Positions 41,342 through 50,139 of a DNA stretch of 64,000 nt are shown piece after piece. A program made the position numbers and the translations under genes. The DNA lies in contig NZ_CP129884.1 of assembly GCF_030490285.1 (NCBI RefSeq), forward strand, positions 434,001 to 498,000, in the 5' to 3' direction. The notes below the pieces were generated by a model. It was not told the origin of the DNA. It did not search any database and saw only the letters and a program-made list of their open reading frames with translations. The first letter of the stretch is position 1, and every line of letters starts with the position of its first letter. The DNA comes from Methylomonas montana (lineage in GTDB: Bacteria > Pseudomonadota > Gammaproteobacteria > Methylococcales > Methylomonadaceae).

Positions 41342-42496
41342 ATGGAATTTAAAGATTATCTAAAAATCCTGGTTCAGCACGACGGTTCCGATCTTTATCT
41401 GACGGCCGGCGCACCACCGGCGGCTAAGTTTCAAGGCCAATTAAAGCCATTGGAAAATATTAAACTCGGCCACGAACGCATCAAGGAAATCGCCGACAGC
41501 ATCATGGATGCCGATCAACGCGCCAGCTTCGAGCATGTGCCGGAAATGAATCTCGCCATTTCGGAAGACGGCATTGGCCGGTTTCGGGTCAATATCTTCA
41601 AACAACGCAATTCTTACGCATTAGTGATTCGCAACATCAAGGTTGATATTCCTAATGCCGATGTGCTGGGTTTGCCGCAAATTCTGAAAGACAAAATCAT
41701 GGAAAAGCGCGGCCTGATTTTGTTCGTCGGCGGTACCGGTTCGGGTAAGTCGACCTCGCTAGCGGCCTTGATCGACCATCGCAACAGCAACTCGTCCGGC
41801 CATATCATTACTATCGAAGATCCGATCGAATACGTGCATCCGCATAAAAAGTCGCTGGTCAATCAGCGCGAGGTGGGTGTCGATACCCTCAGCTATGAAG
41901 ATGCGTTGAAAAATACCTTGCGGCAGGCGCCGGATGTGATTTTGATCGGCGAAATTCGTAGCCAGGAAACCATGGAACATGCGTTGGCTTTTGCCGAAAC
42001 CGGACATTTATGTTTGTCGACCTTGCATGCCAATAACGCTAATCAGGCCTTGGACCGTATCATCAACTTTTTTCCGGAGGAGCGCCGCAATCAGTTGTTG
42101 CTGGATTTGTCACTTAATTTGCAAGCCTTTATTTCACAACGCCTGGTGCCGACCATCGAAGGCAAGCGCGTGGCGGCGATTGAAATTTTGCTGGGCACCA
42201 AGCTGGTCAGCGATCTGATTCAGAAAGGCGAGGTTCACGCCATCAAGGAAGCGATGGAAAAATCGGAAGCCATCGGCATGCAAACCTTCGATAGCCATTT
42301 ACTGAAACTTTACAAAGGCGGCGTGATTTCCCTGGAGGAAGCGTTGCGTAATTCTGATTCGCCGAATAACCTGAAACTGAAAATCAACTTGAGCGAGGGC
42401 TTGGGATCAGCAACCAAGGGCGGTAACCTCGGCGCGAGCCTCTCCTTGCAGGAAATCAGCAAGAAAGAAGGCGAAGAAGACGAGGAAGGCCACTAA
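41342..42496 (+). CDS. pilU: PilT-like twitching motility ATPase PilU
   Basis: PilU assists PilT in pilus retraction. The start is placed at ATG 41342 (MEFKDYLKILV), which matches PilU; the longer frame to 41258 adds 28 non-homologous residues. The 384-residue protein has the Walker A GGTGSGKSTSLA near residue 132, Walker B LIGEIRSQETM and the AETGHLCLSTLHANNANQ His box. It has the acidic C-terminal tail seen in PilU. pilT is not adjacent. Confidence 0.93.
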   Translation: MEFKDYLKILVQHDGSDLYLTAGAPPAAKFQGQLKPLENIKLGHERIKEIADSIMDADQRASFEHVPEMNLAISEDGIGRFRVNIFKQRNSYALVIRNIKVDIPNADVLGLPQILKDKIMEKRGLILFVGGTGSGKSTSLAALIDHRNSNSSGHIITIEDPIEYVHPHKKSLVNQREVGVDTLSYEDALKNTLRQAPDVILIGEIRSQETMEHALAFAETGHLCLSTLHANNANQALDRIINFFPEERRNQLLLDLSLNLQAFISQRLVPTIEGKRVAAIEILLGTKLVSDLIQKGEVHAIKEAMEKSEAIGMQTFDSHLLKLYKGGVISLEEALRNSDSPNNLKLKINLSEGLGSATKGGNLGASLSLQEISKKEGEEDEEGH

Positions 42497-42520
42497 CTCT
42501 CTTGTGGGGATTGACCGCGT

Positions 42521-42844
42521 TTAGGGTAAATCGTCAGTGGTCACGATCTTATAAACTTCGTAAGCCGGTTGCTGATAAGGATGGCAAGCCAGCAAGGTTT
42601 GGACGACGGTTTTGATCAGATGGTCGGCGCATACCATTTCTACCTTGTATTCGGCGATATGCTGGACTTGGCCAATATGGCCTAGATAAGGCTCGCTACC
42701 GGCTAACGGCCGGAATTGGCCTTCGCCAAGCACTTGCCAAGCGCAACTGTCGTAATCGCCGAAACGACCGGCGCCTTGCTCGAACAAAGATTGTTTCACT
42801 GGTTCGAGATGGCTGGCCGGTACATAAAAACTCAATCTGTACAC
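42521..42844 (-). CDS. YqfO/NIF3 C-terminal-like protein
   Basis: The 107-residue protein has the CutA-like ferredoxin fold insert known from YqfO and NIF3 proteins as a stand-alone gene (MYRLSFYVPASHLEPVKQSLFEQG, then CHPYQQPAYEVY). Function is unknown. It is downstream of the lexA unit on the same strand, 51 bp after the small membrane protein. Confidence 0.82.
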   Translation of the reverse strand: MYRLSFYVPASHLEPVKQSLFEQGAGRFGDYDSCAWQVLGEGQFRPLAGSEPYLGHIGQVQHIAEYKVEMVCADHLIKTVVQTLLACHPYQQPAYEVYKIVTTDDLP

Positions 42845-42895
42845 GATTTCAGGCTCCGCCGGTTGGCGATGCGCAACGGTTTGCGGCGGCTACCA

Positions 42896-43045
42896 TCAAC
42901 CAGTCGCCAATAAAAATACTCCCCACAGCACTACGACCAAGGTAATTTCCTCGATCATATTGATGGCGGCCTGGCGGTCGGCCCGGTGCAGCATGGCTGA
43001 TTGATTGGCTTTTTGATCGCGCATATGAACGGATTGATGAAGCAT
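42896..43045 (-). CDS. 49-residue single-pass membrane protein cotranscribed with lexA
   Basis: Read on the minus strand, ATG 43045 follows GGAGGAG placed so that the lexA TAG stop touches the ribosome binding site, implying translational coupling. The product has a polar, charged N-terminal half (MLHQSVHMRDQKANQSAMLH) and a C-terminal hydrophobic helix (ITLVVVLWGVFLLATG). I know no family for it. Its place matches genes of SOS-induced division inhibitors: lexA is followed by sulA in pseudomonads, and small membrane peptides such as SidA act this way elsewhere. The role is inferred. Confidence 0.75.
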   Translation of the reverse strand: MLHQSVHMRDQKANQSAMLHRADRQAAINMIEEITLVVVLWGVFLLATG

Positions 43046-43054
43046 AATCTCCTC

Positions 43055-43684
43055 CTAATGGTGGTTGGTATAGCTACGCATTTGTCCGACTAATACCCCT
43101 TGAATTTCCACTTGCTCGGGCCGATAGTGCATGGCCTGCATCGTGGAATTGGCGGGGATCAGCAAGGTTTCGTGTGGGTACTGCTCAATAAATTTCAATG
43201 TCGCTTCGGCCTTATCGACCAGCGCGACGACGATTTCGCCGTTGCGGGCATGACTACGTTGTTCGATGATGACCCAGTCGCCGTCGAAGATGCCTTCTTC
43301 CAGCATCGAATCGCCTTTCACCTTCAGCACATAACAAGGGTTGTCGGTTTTTAACTCGTCTGGCACAGCCATGTAGGAAATAGTTTCGATGGCTTCGATC
43401 GGTCGGCCGGCGGCGATGGTGCCAACAAACGGTAGCGCGCCGGATATTTCGGTCTTGTTAACCAGTGACTTGGCGTATTCGGTCAAGCGGATGCCGCGTT
43501 GCTTGCGCTCGGGCGCTTCTATCAGATTGGCGTCGATCAAGGCCTTGATCTGGCTGTGCAAGGAGCCACGCGACTTCAAGCCCATTGCCGCGCACAATTC
43601 TTCCAGTGTCGGCGGATGATTGAATTGATCCTGGTTCTGTAACAGGAAGTCGAAAATTTCTTGTTGTTTACGGGTGAGGTTCAT
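43055..43684 (-). CDS. lexA: SOS repressor LexA
   Basis: LexA represses DNA-damage genes and cleaves itself when RecA is activated. The 209-residue protein starts MNLTRKQQEIFDFLL (ATG 43684); a longer frame is non-homologous. The winged-helix DNA-binding half (PPTLEELCAAMGLKSRGSLHSQIKAL split at GLKS) is followed by the cleavage site in FVGTIAAGRP (Ala-Gly), the catalytic serine in KGDSMLEEGI and the lysine in NGEIVVALVDKAEATLK. There is no obvious Shine-Dalgarno sequence; the inverted repeat at 43686-43739 abuts the start codon. Confidence 0.96.
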   Translation of the reverse strand: MNLTRKQQEIFDFLLQNQDQFNHPPTLEELCAAMGLKSRGSLHSQIKALIDANLIEAPERKQRGIRLTEYAKSLVNKTEISGALPFVGTIAAGRPIEAIETISYMAVPDELKTDNPCYVLKVKGDSMLEEGIFDGDWVIIEQRSHARNGEIVVALVDKAEATLKFIEQYPHETLLIPANSTMQAMHYRPEQVEIQGVLVGQMRSYTNHH

Positions 43685-43685
43685 G

Positions 43686-43739
43686 TTTGTTCTGTATTTG
43701 TTTTTAAAAAGCATACAATAAAAACAAATGCAGAACAAA
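43686..43739. promoter_or_regulatory. long inverted repeat, probable LexA operator of lexA
   Basis: TTTGTTCTGTATTTGTTTTT (43686-43705) and, reading the opposite strand from 43739 to 43720, TTTGTTCTGCATTTGTTTTT are 19 of 20 identical, separated by 14 bp. The pair begins 1 bp from the lexA start codon. Neither arm contains the E. coli CTGT-N8-ACAG box. LexA sites differ between bacterial groups, so this is best read as the autoregulatory operator with an unusual binding sequence. Confidence 0.6.
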
Positions 43740-43913
43740 TAAAATTTTGAGTGTCTTGCTAGTCGGCAAAACAATGCCGCTTGGCACTGTCAGTCCACCG
43801 CTAATGCCAGGCTAAACGATGCAAACTGTGGACCTAATTCAGTCACAAAAACAGTGGCGTAGGATGACCGGCTATCAATCCCTGCTGAAATTCGAACCGG
43901 TTTTTGTCGATCT

Positions 43914-46900
43914 TTATAGCCCTAGCGGCGTCGACTCGGCTTGCGAACCCTGGGTATAGTCGATACCCAACTTGCCCTGGAATTCCCGCATGGCGGCATC
44001 CGCGGTGTAATAGCTAATGATGCGGATTTGCATGTGTTCGCTAATCGCTTGGATGGCGCGGACAATAACGGCATCAATAGGGTCGGAGGCCAATCTCTGA
44101 GTTAGGCTGCTGTCTATTTTTATAAAATCCAAAGGCAGATTACGCAAGTACGCGAACGAAGAAACGCCCCCACCAAATCGGCTCAAACAGAAGTGGTAGC
44201 CGGTTTTTTTACCTTCCTGCATGAAATGCTGCACCAGGCTGAAATTCTGCACCAGATCGTCTTCGGCGATTTCGAAGCAGATACACCGAGCCGAAACGCG
44301 GTGGCGTTTACTCTGCTCGGTCAGAAAGGTGGCGAAGCTATTGTCTGTTAGCGTGACAGCCGACACTTGAATGGCAAAGATCTCTGGCGAAGCGTCATTC
44401 AGCGCTCTTGCGCTTATTATGGAAAACAGCTTATCGATGGCCCAACGTTCTATGGATGAACCTAGATTGAGGCGATAGGCGTTAGGCATGAAAGCGGAGG
44501 CATTCAACGGTGCTTGGTTGGGCTCGTGCAATTGCAACAGTACGTCGCGATAAACCGGAAGTTTGGACTGTTTGTCGGCAAGCGCTTGCGCATCTAGCTG
44601 GAATAAGCGGAAATAATCGTGGTCCAACGCCTCGGCCAGACGTTGGCGCCATGGCGTTAGCGCTAATTTCCCCCCGTCTCTTTCCGACGCCGAGGCTATA
44701 TGAACTTGGTCGCGACCTGCTTCTTTGGCGTGATAACAGGCTTGGTCGGCGGCGCTAATGGTTTCTTCGATACTCAGGCCGGGTTGCAGTTCGAACAGGC
44801 CGATGCTGACCCCAATTTCGAAAAACTTGTCGTTCCAAGTGAAGCGGAATCGTTTGACGGCTTCGCGAATTTTCTCCGCAACGATGACGCTATTCTCGCA
44901 AGACGCGTTGCAAAATACCGCACAGAACTCATCGCCGCCGATACGCGCCAGCACGTCGCTGGCTCTCAGGCATTCGTTCATCAGAAGGGAGACCTGCCGC
45001 AGCAATTCGTCGCCGGCGTTATGGCCGCAGCTGTCGTTGACCACCTTGAACTTATCCAGATCCATATAACACAGCGTATGTTGCTGGGATTGTTCTTCGA
45101 CTTCGTATTGCAAGCCTTCGAGCATGGAAAGCAACTCGCGGCGGTTAATCAAGCCGGTGAGCGGATCGCGGCTGGCCCGTAGCTGCATTTGCCGATTCAA
45201 TGAGCGTTGTTCTGCGACGTCTTTCATCGCGATGACCGCACCGATCACCGAATTGTCACGATCGAAAACCGGCGTGGCTGAGACTTCCACCGCCAGTTCC
45301 TGTTTGTTTTCCTTGATAAACAGTACGTCTTGGCGGAATTTGATGATCTTGCCGATGCGCATGGCGCGTACTGCGGGATCGACCAAAGGTTCGCGTTTTT
45401 TTTCGTCGACCAGATGGACCGCCTGTTCGAAGGCCATGCCCTTGTATTGATGTTCCATCATCCCCGTGAGTTTTTGTGCGTAGGGATTGAGATATTGAAT
45501 GAAACCATGCTCGTTGGTGGTGATGATGCCGTTGGCGATACTATCCAGAGTCTGTTGCAAACGGGTCAAGTCGGTCTCATTGGCTTGTGCTTGCTGTTTG
45601 AAGGCGGTGATATCCTCGAAGAAGTAGGCATATTCTTGATTGCCTTCCCGGGGCGTCAGCGGCAGGGTATTGAGTGTGGCGAATCTGACTTGATGCGCGT
45701 TCTGGATGGTGTGTTCACCCTGATACACATGACTGTGAATGTGTGGCCGATCCGCAACCCAAGTGGCGAGATAGGTGCCGATGAGTTGTTGAGGATTCTT
45801 GCCTGTCAGTTGAGCGAAGGAGGCATTGGCGATTCTGATTTTGGCTTGGTCATCGGTGATGCAAAATCCTATCGGCATTTTATCGAGTATCGTTTGCCGG
45901 ATAGACATTTCCTGTTCGATACGGTGGCGATGGATTAGCTCTTCGCTCTGGTCGCGAATAACGCAAACCAGACGCGATTCGCCGTTGTTTGCCGGAAAAA
46001 GCCCTAATTCCAGGCTGCGGGAGTCTCCGTTTGGAGTGCGCCAAGGTAGTTCGATAGTCGTCTCCGACAGCCGGCCGATGGCTGAACGAATCTGTCCTGT
46101 CAGGGTGACGGGAAGTTGACTGGCTAGTCGATCAAACCAAGTATCTTTCCCGGCGTGCGTGTCACCAATATTCAATAAGGTGCGAAATGCCGGATTGGCA
46201 TACAGCAGTTCGCCGTTGTCCTGCGGAGACAATACCGCTAAGCCTTGCGGAATCGCGTCCAGCAAAAGCGCGTATAGCCTCAGCATTTCCTGTTGGCCGC
46301 GTTCGCTGCGGGCGTCGTGGATTACTAACACCCGCTCACCGTTAGCTGCCGGTGCCGGTCTAAAAGCAATCGTCACCGGGAGAATGCCTCGATTAGTGCC
46401 GACAGCCTGGGTTTCCAGCTGTTCTCCCTCGTCTGGCAGATCGGTCTTTAGTAGTAATTCGGCGCAACGCGTACGGTCCCACGGGGCGATCAAATCGAGT
46501 ATATTGGCCTGATCGATTTTGCTGGTTCGAGATTTCAGCAGCTCTCTCGCAGCCGTATTCATATACCTTACTCGGCCTTGAGCGTCACAACGCAGAATCG
46601 CGTCGATCAGGCAATCCAGCATATCACCGGTTGCAATGGCCGCTGGGATGTCGGCGTCATGCTTTGGCTGGTCGGCAGCCAGTGCTTGGTGCCAGCGATG
46701 ATCGGCTATGTGGTCGAAACTGAACCGTTTTTTGAATATCCACAGCGTCAGATTGAACACCAGAAAGGTAAGTGCCAGCGTGATCAGGGCTGTGGGCGAG
46801 GCGGCTATCAGGCGGAGCAGCGCAAAATTCGGCGCGGGGAGTAAGCGGAGTATCAATGTCCCTTTTGTATCCAAGGGCTGCTCTAACGGTATGGGGCTTG

Positions 46901-47225
46901 CGACTGGCAACGTATTCAGCCACCCTGAATCCGGAGTGTTGTACCGGATCTCCAGTAAGCGGCCCGATTTTCCTTGGATTTCCAAAGTCATGAACATCGG
47001 CGATCCGGGGAGTACAGTCAACAGTGGTTGCAGCGATTTGGGATTGCCTTTGCTCAAGTCCAAGGCCTGGCTGACGAGATGTTGAATCTGCCGAGCCTGT
47101 TGCTGTTGTTCGCTGCGGCTATCGTCGATAATCCAGAAGGCGCCGACAGCCAGTGCTACGAAGCTGGCCATTAACAGCGCCAGATTCAGGGATAGCCAGA
47201 CGGAATGGAGTTGGGTACGAAACAT
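43914..47225 (-). CDS. membrane PAS-GGDEF-EAL protein with degenerate EAL domain
   Basis: The 1103-residue protein starts at ATG 47225 (MFRTQLHSVWLSL). It has a transmembrane helix at residues 10-32, a periplasmic sensor, a second helix near 135-160, four PAS domains (about 195, 310, 445 and 570 onward), a GGDEF domain with intact RIGGDEF signature near 800 and an EAL domain. The EAL half has lost key residues: the EALLR-type motif reads DVLLQL, the DDFGTGYSS loop reads RFGGGVSS and AEGVET reads SYYTAD. So it can probably make c-di-GMP but not hydrolyse it, and the EAL may be a sensor. It lies 3 bp after tadG, at the end of the Tad operon. Confidence 0.93.
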   Translation of the reverse strand: MFRTQLHSVWLSLNLALLMASFVALAVGAFWIIDDSRSEQQQQARQIQHLVSQALDLSKGNPKSLQPLLTVLPGSPMFMTLEIQGKSGRLLEIRYNTPDSGWLNTLPVASPIPLEQPLDTKGTLILRLLPAPNFALLRLIAASPTALITLALTFLVFNLTLWIFKKRFSFDHIADHRWHQALAADQPKHDADIPAAIATGDMLDCLIDAILRCDAQGRVRYMNTAARELLKSRTSKIDQANILDLIAPWDRTRCAELLLKTDLPDEGEQLETQAVGTNRGILPVTIAFRPAPAANGERVLVIHDARSERGQQEMLRLYALLLDAIPQGLAVLSPQDNGELLYANPAFRTLLNIGDTHAGKDTWFDRLASQLPVTLTGQIRSAIGRLSETTIELPWRTPNGDSRSLELGLFPANNGESRLVCVIRDQSEELIHRHRIEQEMSIRQTILDKMPIGFCITDDQAKIRIANASFAQLTGKNPQQLIGTYLATWVADRPHIHSHVYQGEHTIQNAHQVRFATLNTLPLTPREGNQEYAYFFEDITAFKQQAQANETDLTRLQQTLDSIANGIITTNEHGFIQYLNPYAQKLTGMMEHQYKGMAFEQAVHLVDEKKREPLVDPAVRAMRIGKIIKFRQDVLFIKENKQELAVEVSATPVFDRDNSVIGAVIAMKDVAEQRSLNRQMQLRASRDPLTGLINRRELLSMLEGLQYEVEEQSQQHTLCYMDLDKFKVVNDSCGHNAGDELLRQVSLLMNECLRASDVLARIGGDEFCAVFCNASCENSVIVAEKIREAVKRFRFTWNDKFFEIGVSIGLFELQPGLSIEETISAADQACYHAKEAGRDQVHIASASERDGGKLALTPWRQRLAEALDHDYFRLFQLDAQALADKQSKLPVYRDVLLQLHEPNQAPLNASAFMPNAYRLNLGSSIERWAIDKLFSIISARALNDASPEIFAIQVSAVTLTDNSFATFLTEQSKRHRVSARCICFEIAEDDLVQNFSLVQHFMQEGKKTGYHFCLSRFGGGVSSFAYLRNLPLDFIKIDSSLTQRLASDPIDAVIVRAIQAISEHMQIRIISYYTADAAMREFQGKLGIDYTQGSQAESTPLGL

Positions 47226-47227
47226 GT

Positions 47228-48970
47228 TCAGATCGCCAATAAGGTGGGTTTTACGTCGAGCCAGATCAAGGTCACGTCTGCGCCGCCGATTTGAACGCCC
47301 AATGCGGTTAGCAGCGGCGTTAGCACGCTGTCGCCGATTACTGTGAGCAGCGATTGCAAGAACGGTGTTAATGTGGCTGCGAGGGTATTCAGCGCGGCTT
47401 CCACCACCGGTTTGACCAGGAAAGATAACAAATTGATTGCCGGCAGCACGGAGACATCCACATCCAGATTGTTGTTGAGCGTTCCGATGGCATTGCCGAT
47501 GCCGGTTGCTGCATCCGTGCCGGCTGTCTGGGTTAATTCCGCGGGCGGCGGCGAGGGAATCGGCGTTCTTTCTATAGTGAAAGGCAGATTCTCTGGTCCA
47601 GGCTCTTGTACTGCGATGTCGCTGGAAATCGATACGTTGGCCACGGTCAGCGTCAAGGCCTTGACGGCCAGTGCGGGAGTGGCTTGAGTCGTGCCGCTTT
47701 CGATGTCCGAATATTGTCCCACGCCCAGCGAAACCAGGCTGGGCTGAGCGCCAACGACGACATGGTAAACCGGATCGGCCACCGACGGGCATTGGATCGA
47801 ACTCAGATGTGCATCCGCGGCAGCGGCGTTCAGATACAGGCTCAATTTGACTGCTGTCGAAAGCACGCCCAAATCAAGCGCTACCGCCGTCAAATCCAGT
47901 TGTAGTCTGAGCTGGGCGGTGCTGGTCTTGGTACGCCAGTTGCCGTTGCTGTCCTTGCCGGGTGGGCCAATGGCGATTTTCGGCGGCTCAATGACATACA
48001 GATTAATACCTAGCGAGGCAAGTGGCGGGAGGTTTAAATTGAAGTTTGGGATGCTGATGGCGTGTTGTTTGTTGGCCAGTTGCAAACCGGCGTTCAGCAA
48101 GTCGAATACGTTGATTTTGGCGTCCTGGGCGGCGTCCGGATTTGCGCCAGTGACCGACAGAATATCGGCCAATTTAATGTTGGGTAAAACGCCGACACCG
48201 GCGAGCAGCATGTCGTTTAAGGCGATGCCGGCAGTAGTCGCCGGACCCACCGCGTCGATCAGCAAACTCAGAAAACCGGCCACGCTCATCTGGGTTTGCA
48301 GCAATTCGTTCACGGTGCCGACACCGGCGGCGGCATTGATCAGATCCAGCAAGGACACCTGTGCGGCGGCGATGCCTTTATAACTGACCAGGTCGAGCGA
48401 GAGATTGCTGCCCAGCATGCCGCCCAGCAGCGGATTCAACACCGAGTCACCGGTGTCCAGGCGGGCCAGAAAACTGCCCAGCTGGAATCCTGCCAGTACC
48501 TGTTTACTGGCTACCGCCGTCGCTTGCAAATCAGTCGTGCCGGCTATCAGGGCGGGGAGGATCAGCGAAGTCGGGTAGGTGGTGGTGGCGGTCACACGTA
48601 CTGCATCGGCGTCGTTGACGCTGGCGGTGGTGGCGAATTGGCGCACGCCGTTTATCGTTTGCGTGGTGCCGAGCGTTACCCCGCCGGCTTCCGTGCTAAG
48701 GTCGCCGGCATAGCCATTGGCCAGCGCAAGCTGCTGCGCGGCGGCTGCGACGAGCGTTGCGTCTGGTATCTCGGTGCCGCCGCAGGCGTTGACGCCGGCT
48801 GCGTGCAGCGCACTTAAATCTGCGATGGTCTGTAAACGTTGCTTTTCCAGGGCGAGTCGGCCGGTATCCACCGCTAGCGCAGTGAATAAGATCGCCAATA
48901 TCAATACCAATACCGCATAAAGACCGATTGCTCCGTGTTGGCGTTGGTAGTTGAATGAAGGGCTATGCAT
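47228..48970 (-). CDS. tadG: TadG-like pilus-associated protein (DUF2134)
   Basis: The 580-residue protein has the Tad-type N-terminus HGAIGLYAVLVLILAILFTALAVDTGRLALEKQRLQ (a single hydrophobic helix followed by the D-x-G-R segment of TadE/TadG-like proteins). The remainder is a long, alanine- and leucine-rich extracellular region with few cysteines. It lies between the DUF3613 gene and the c-di-GMP protein. Confidence 0.85.
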   Translation of the reverse strand: MHSPSFNYQRQHGAIGLYAVLVLILAILFTALAVDTGRLALEKQRLQTIADLSALHAAGVNACGGTEIPDATLVAAAAQQLALANGYAGDLSTEAGGVTLGTTQTINGVRQFATTASVNDADAVRVTATTTYPTSLILPALIAGTTDLQATAVASKQVLAGFQLGSFLARLDTGDSVLNPLLGGMLGSNLSLDLVSYKGIAAAQVSLLDLINAAAGVGTVNELLQTQMSVAGFLSLLIDAVGPATTAGIALNDMLLAGVGVLPNIKLADILSVTGANPDAAQDAKINVFDLLNAGLQLANKQHAISIPNFNLNLPPLASLGINLYVIEPPKIAIGPPGKDSNGNWRTKTSTAQLRLQLDLTAVALDLGVLSTAVKLSLYLNAAAADAHLSSIQCPSVADPVYHVVVGAQPSLVSLGVGQYSDIESGTTQATPALAVKALTLTVANVSISSDIAVQEPGPENLPFTIERTPIPSPPPAELTQTAGTDAATGIGNAIGTLNNNLDVDVSVLPAINLLSFLVKPVVEAALNTLAATLTPFLQSLLTVIGDSVLTPLLTALGVQIGGADVTLIWLDVKPTLLAI

Positions 48971-49000
48971 GATAGAGGCCAGCCTGATGGATGGGAGGAA

Positions 49001-49357
49001 CTAGCGGCCTGAGCTTGATCCGGAGCCACCGTCGCTGCCGGCGCTCCCTAGTTCGGCTGGAATAGGATGCGAGAAACTCTTCAGGTAGCGTTGGTAGACC
49101 AGGGTTGCGGCCTGTCCGGGGAGGCTGTAGCGGTTGCCTGCTATCGCGCCGGATTCTTGCCGGAGCAGCCACAGACGGGTCTGGGTATCGGCTTCCATTG
49201 GCATAGCTATTTCCGTTGCCGGCACGATTTCTTCCGCGGGCATGATTACTTCGACAACCGGGGATGTGCTGGGGAAGGTTTCGATCGAGGTTTGAGCAAA
49301 AGCGGCGGCAGTATAGGTGCTAACACCGATCAACAAGCTAAGGCAAAGATTACGCAT
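49001..49357 (-). CDS. DUF3613 secreted protein of the Tad locus
   Basis: The 118-residue protein has a signal peptide (MRNLCLSLLIGVSTYTAAAFA), a proline-rich linker and the DUF3613 core TQTRLWLLRQESGAIAGNRYSLPGQAATLVYQRYLKSF, ending in a serine-glycine tail. DUF3613 proteins are found next to tad genes and have no established role. Confidence 0.85.
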   Translation of the reverse strand: MRNLCLSLLIGVSTYTAAAFAQTSIETFPSTSPVVEVIMPAEEIVPATEIAMPMEADTQTRLWLLRQESGAIAGNRYSLPGQAATLVYQRYLKSFSHPIPAELGSAGSDGGSGSSSGR

Positions 49358-49389
49358 GGGCTACTCGTTTCGATTAGGGTGGTGTTGGG

Positions 49390-50139
49390 TTATCGTTGGC
49401 TTGGCGTGTTCAGTTGTTGCGCGCGCATCGCCAAGCGTTCCATGTCCTGGTCGTTCAGCCCCCGTTCCGCGGCGAACTGCCGAGCCAGCATGTCCTGTTT
49501 TTCTATCAGCATTAGCACGATCAGGTTTTCCACCGGCAGATGATTGGCTCGATCCAACTCCATAGCGGTCATGAATTCCCGACGAGCTTCTTGATGGCGG
49601 CCCTGCAACAGCAAGACCATGCCGAGATCGTTGTGGGCGTTGGCGTCGACCGGTCGTTCGTGGCAGGCGCGCGCTAAGTAATCTTCGGCTTGAGACAGTT
49701 GCCCGGTTTCCGTCGCCAACAGCCCCAGTCCATGCAGTCCGTAGCCGGCCATGCAGCCATCCAGCAGCAAACGGTATTGTCTTTCCGCGGCGTCCAGTTG
49801 GCCGGAGCCACGCAAAGCCTCGGCTCGCAAATAAATGGTTTGTGGCGAGGCGGTGGCGCTTTTTTCCAGCTGATTTAAGTTGGCAAGCGCGCCATAGAAT
49901 TGTCCTTGCTCCACCATCTTGTGCACGAGTTCCAGATACATGCGCTGCTCCTGAGTAAACTGCCCGCCGCATTCCATATCCGGCCTAAAGGCTGCCGGTT
50001 CACTGATTGGCTGACTAGGCGCTAGCTCCGGAAAGGTAGGCGGGTTATCAGCTTGGGGGGTAGGGAGGGGCAGCAAGCCGCAGCTTGTCAGTCCCAACAT
50101 GCTCCACAAAGAAAATAACGATTTTTTAACCCGCCGCAT
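49390..50139 (-). CDS. tadD: TadD-like TPR lipoprotein
   Basis: The 249-residue protein has a lipobox near residue 20 (LGLTSCG) and tetratricopeptide repeats from about residue 70 (LANLNQLEKSATASPQTIYLRAEALRGSG, AERQYRLLLDG and AHNDLGMVLLLQGRHQEARREF). TadD-like TPR lipoproteins help assemble the Flp secretion complex, possibly through the secretin. It overlaps tadC by 14 bp. Confidence 0.88.
   Translation of the reverse strand: MRRVKKSLFSLWSMLGLTSCGLLPLPTPQADNPPTFPELAPSQPISEPAAFRPDMECGGQFTQEQRMYLELVHKMVEQGQFYGALANLNQLEKSATASPQTIYLRAEALRGSGQLDAAERQYRLLLDGCMAGYGLHGLGLLATETGQLSQAEDYLARACHERPVDANAHNDLGMVLLLQGRHQEARREFMTAMELDRANHLPVENLIVLMLIEKQDMLARQFAAERGLNDQDMERLAMRAQQLNTPSQR

Noticed and set aside
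43685-43774. N-terminal extension of LexA to 43774
   Set aside because: The extra 30 residues are cysteine- and phenylalanine-rich, unlike LexA, and run through the operator-like inverted repeat.
47226-47792. N-terminal extension of the GGDEF-EAL protein by 189 residues
   Set aside because: The added part is the antisense-frame shadow of tadG, rich in arginine and glycine; the membrane helix begins at the ATG 47225.
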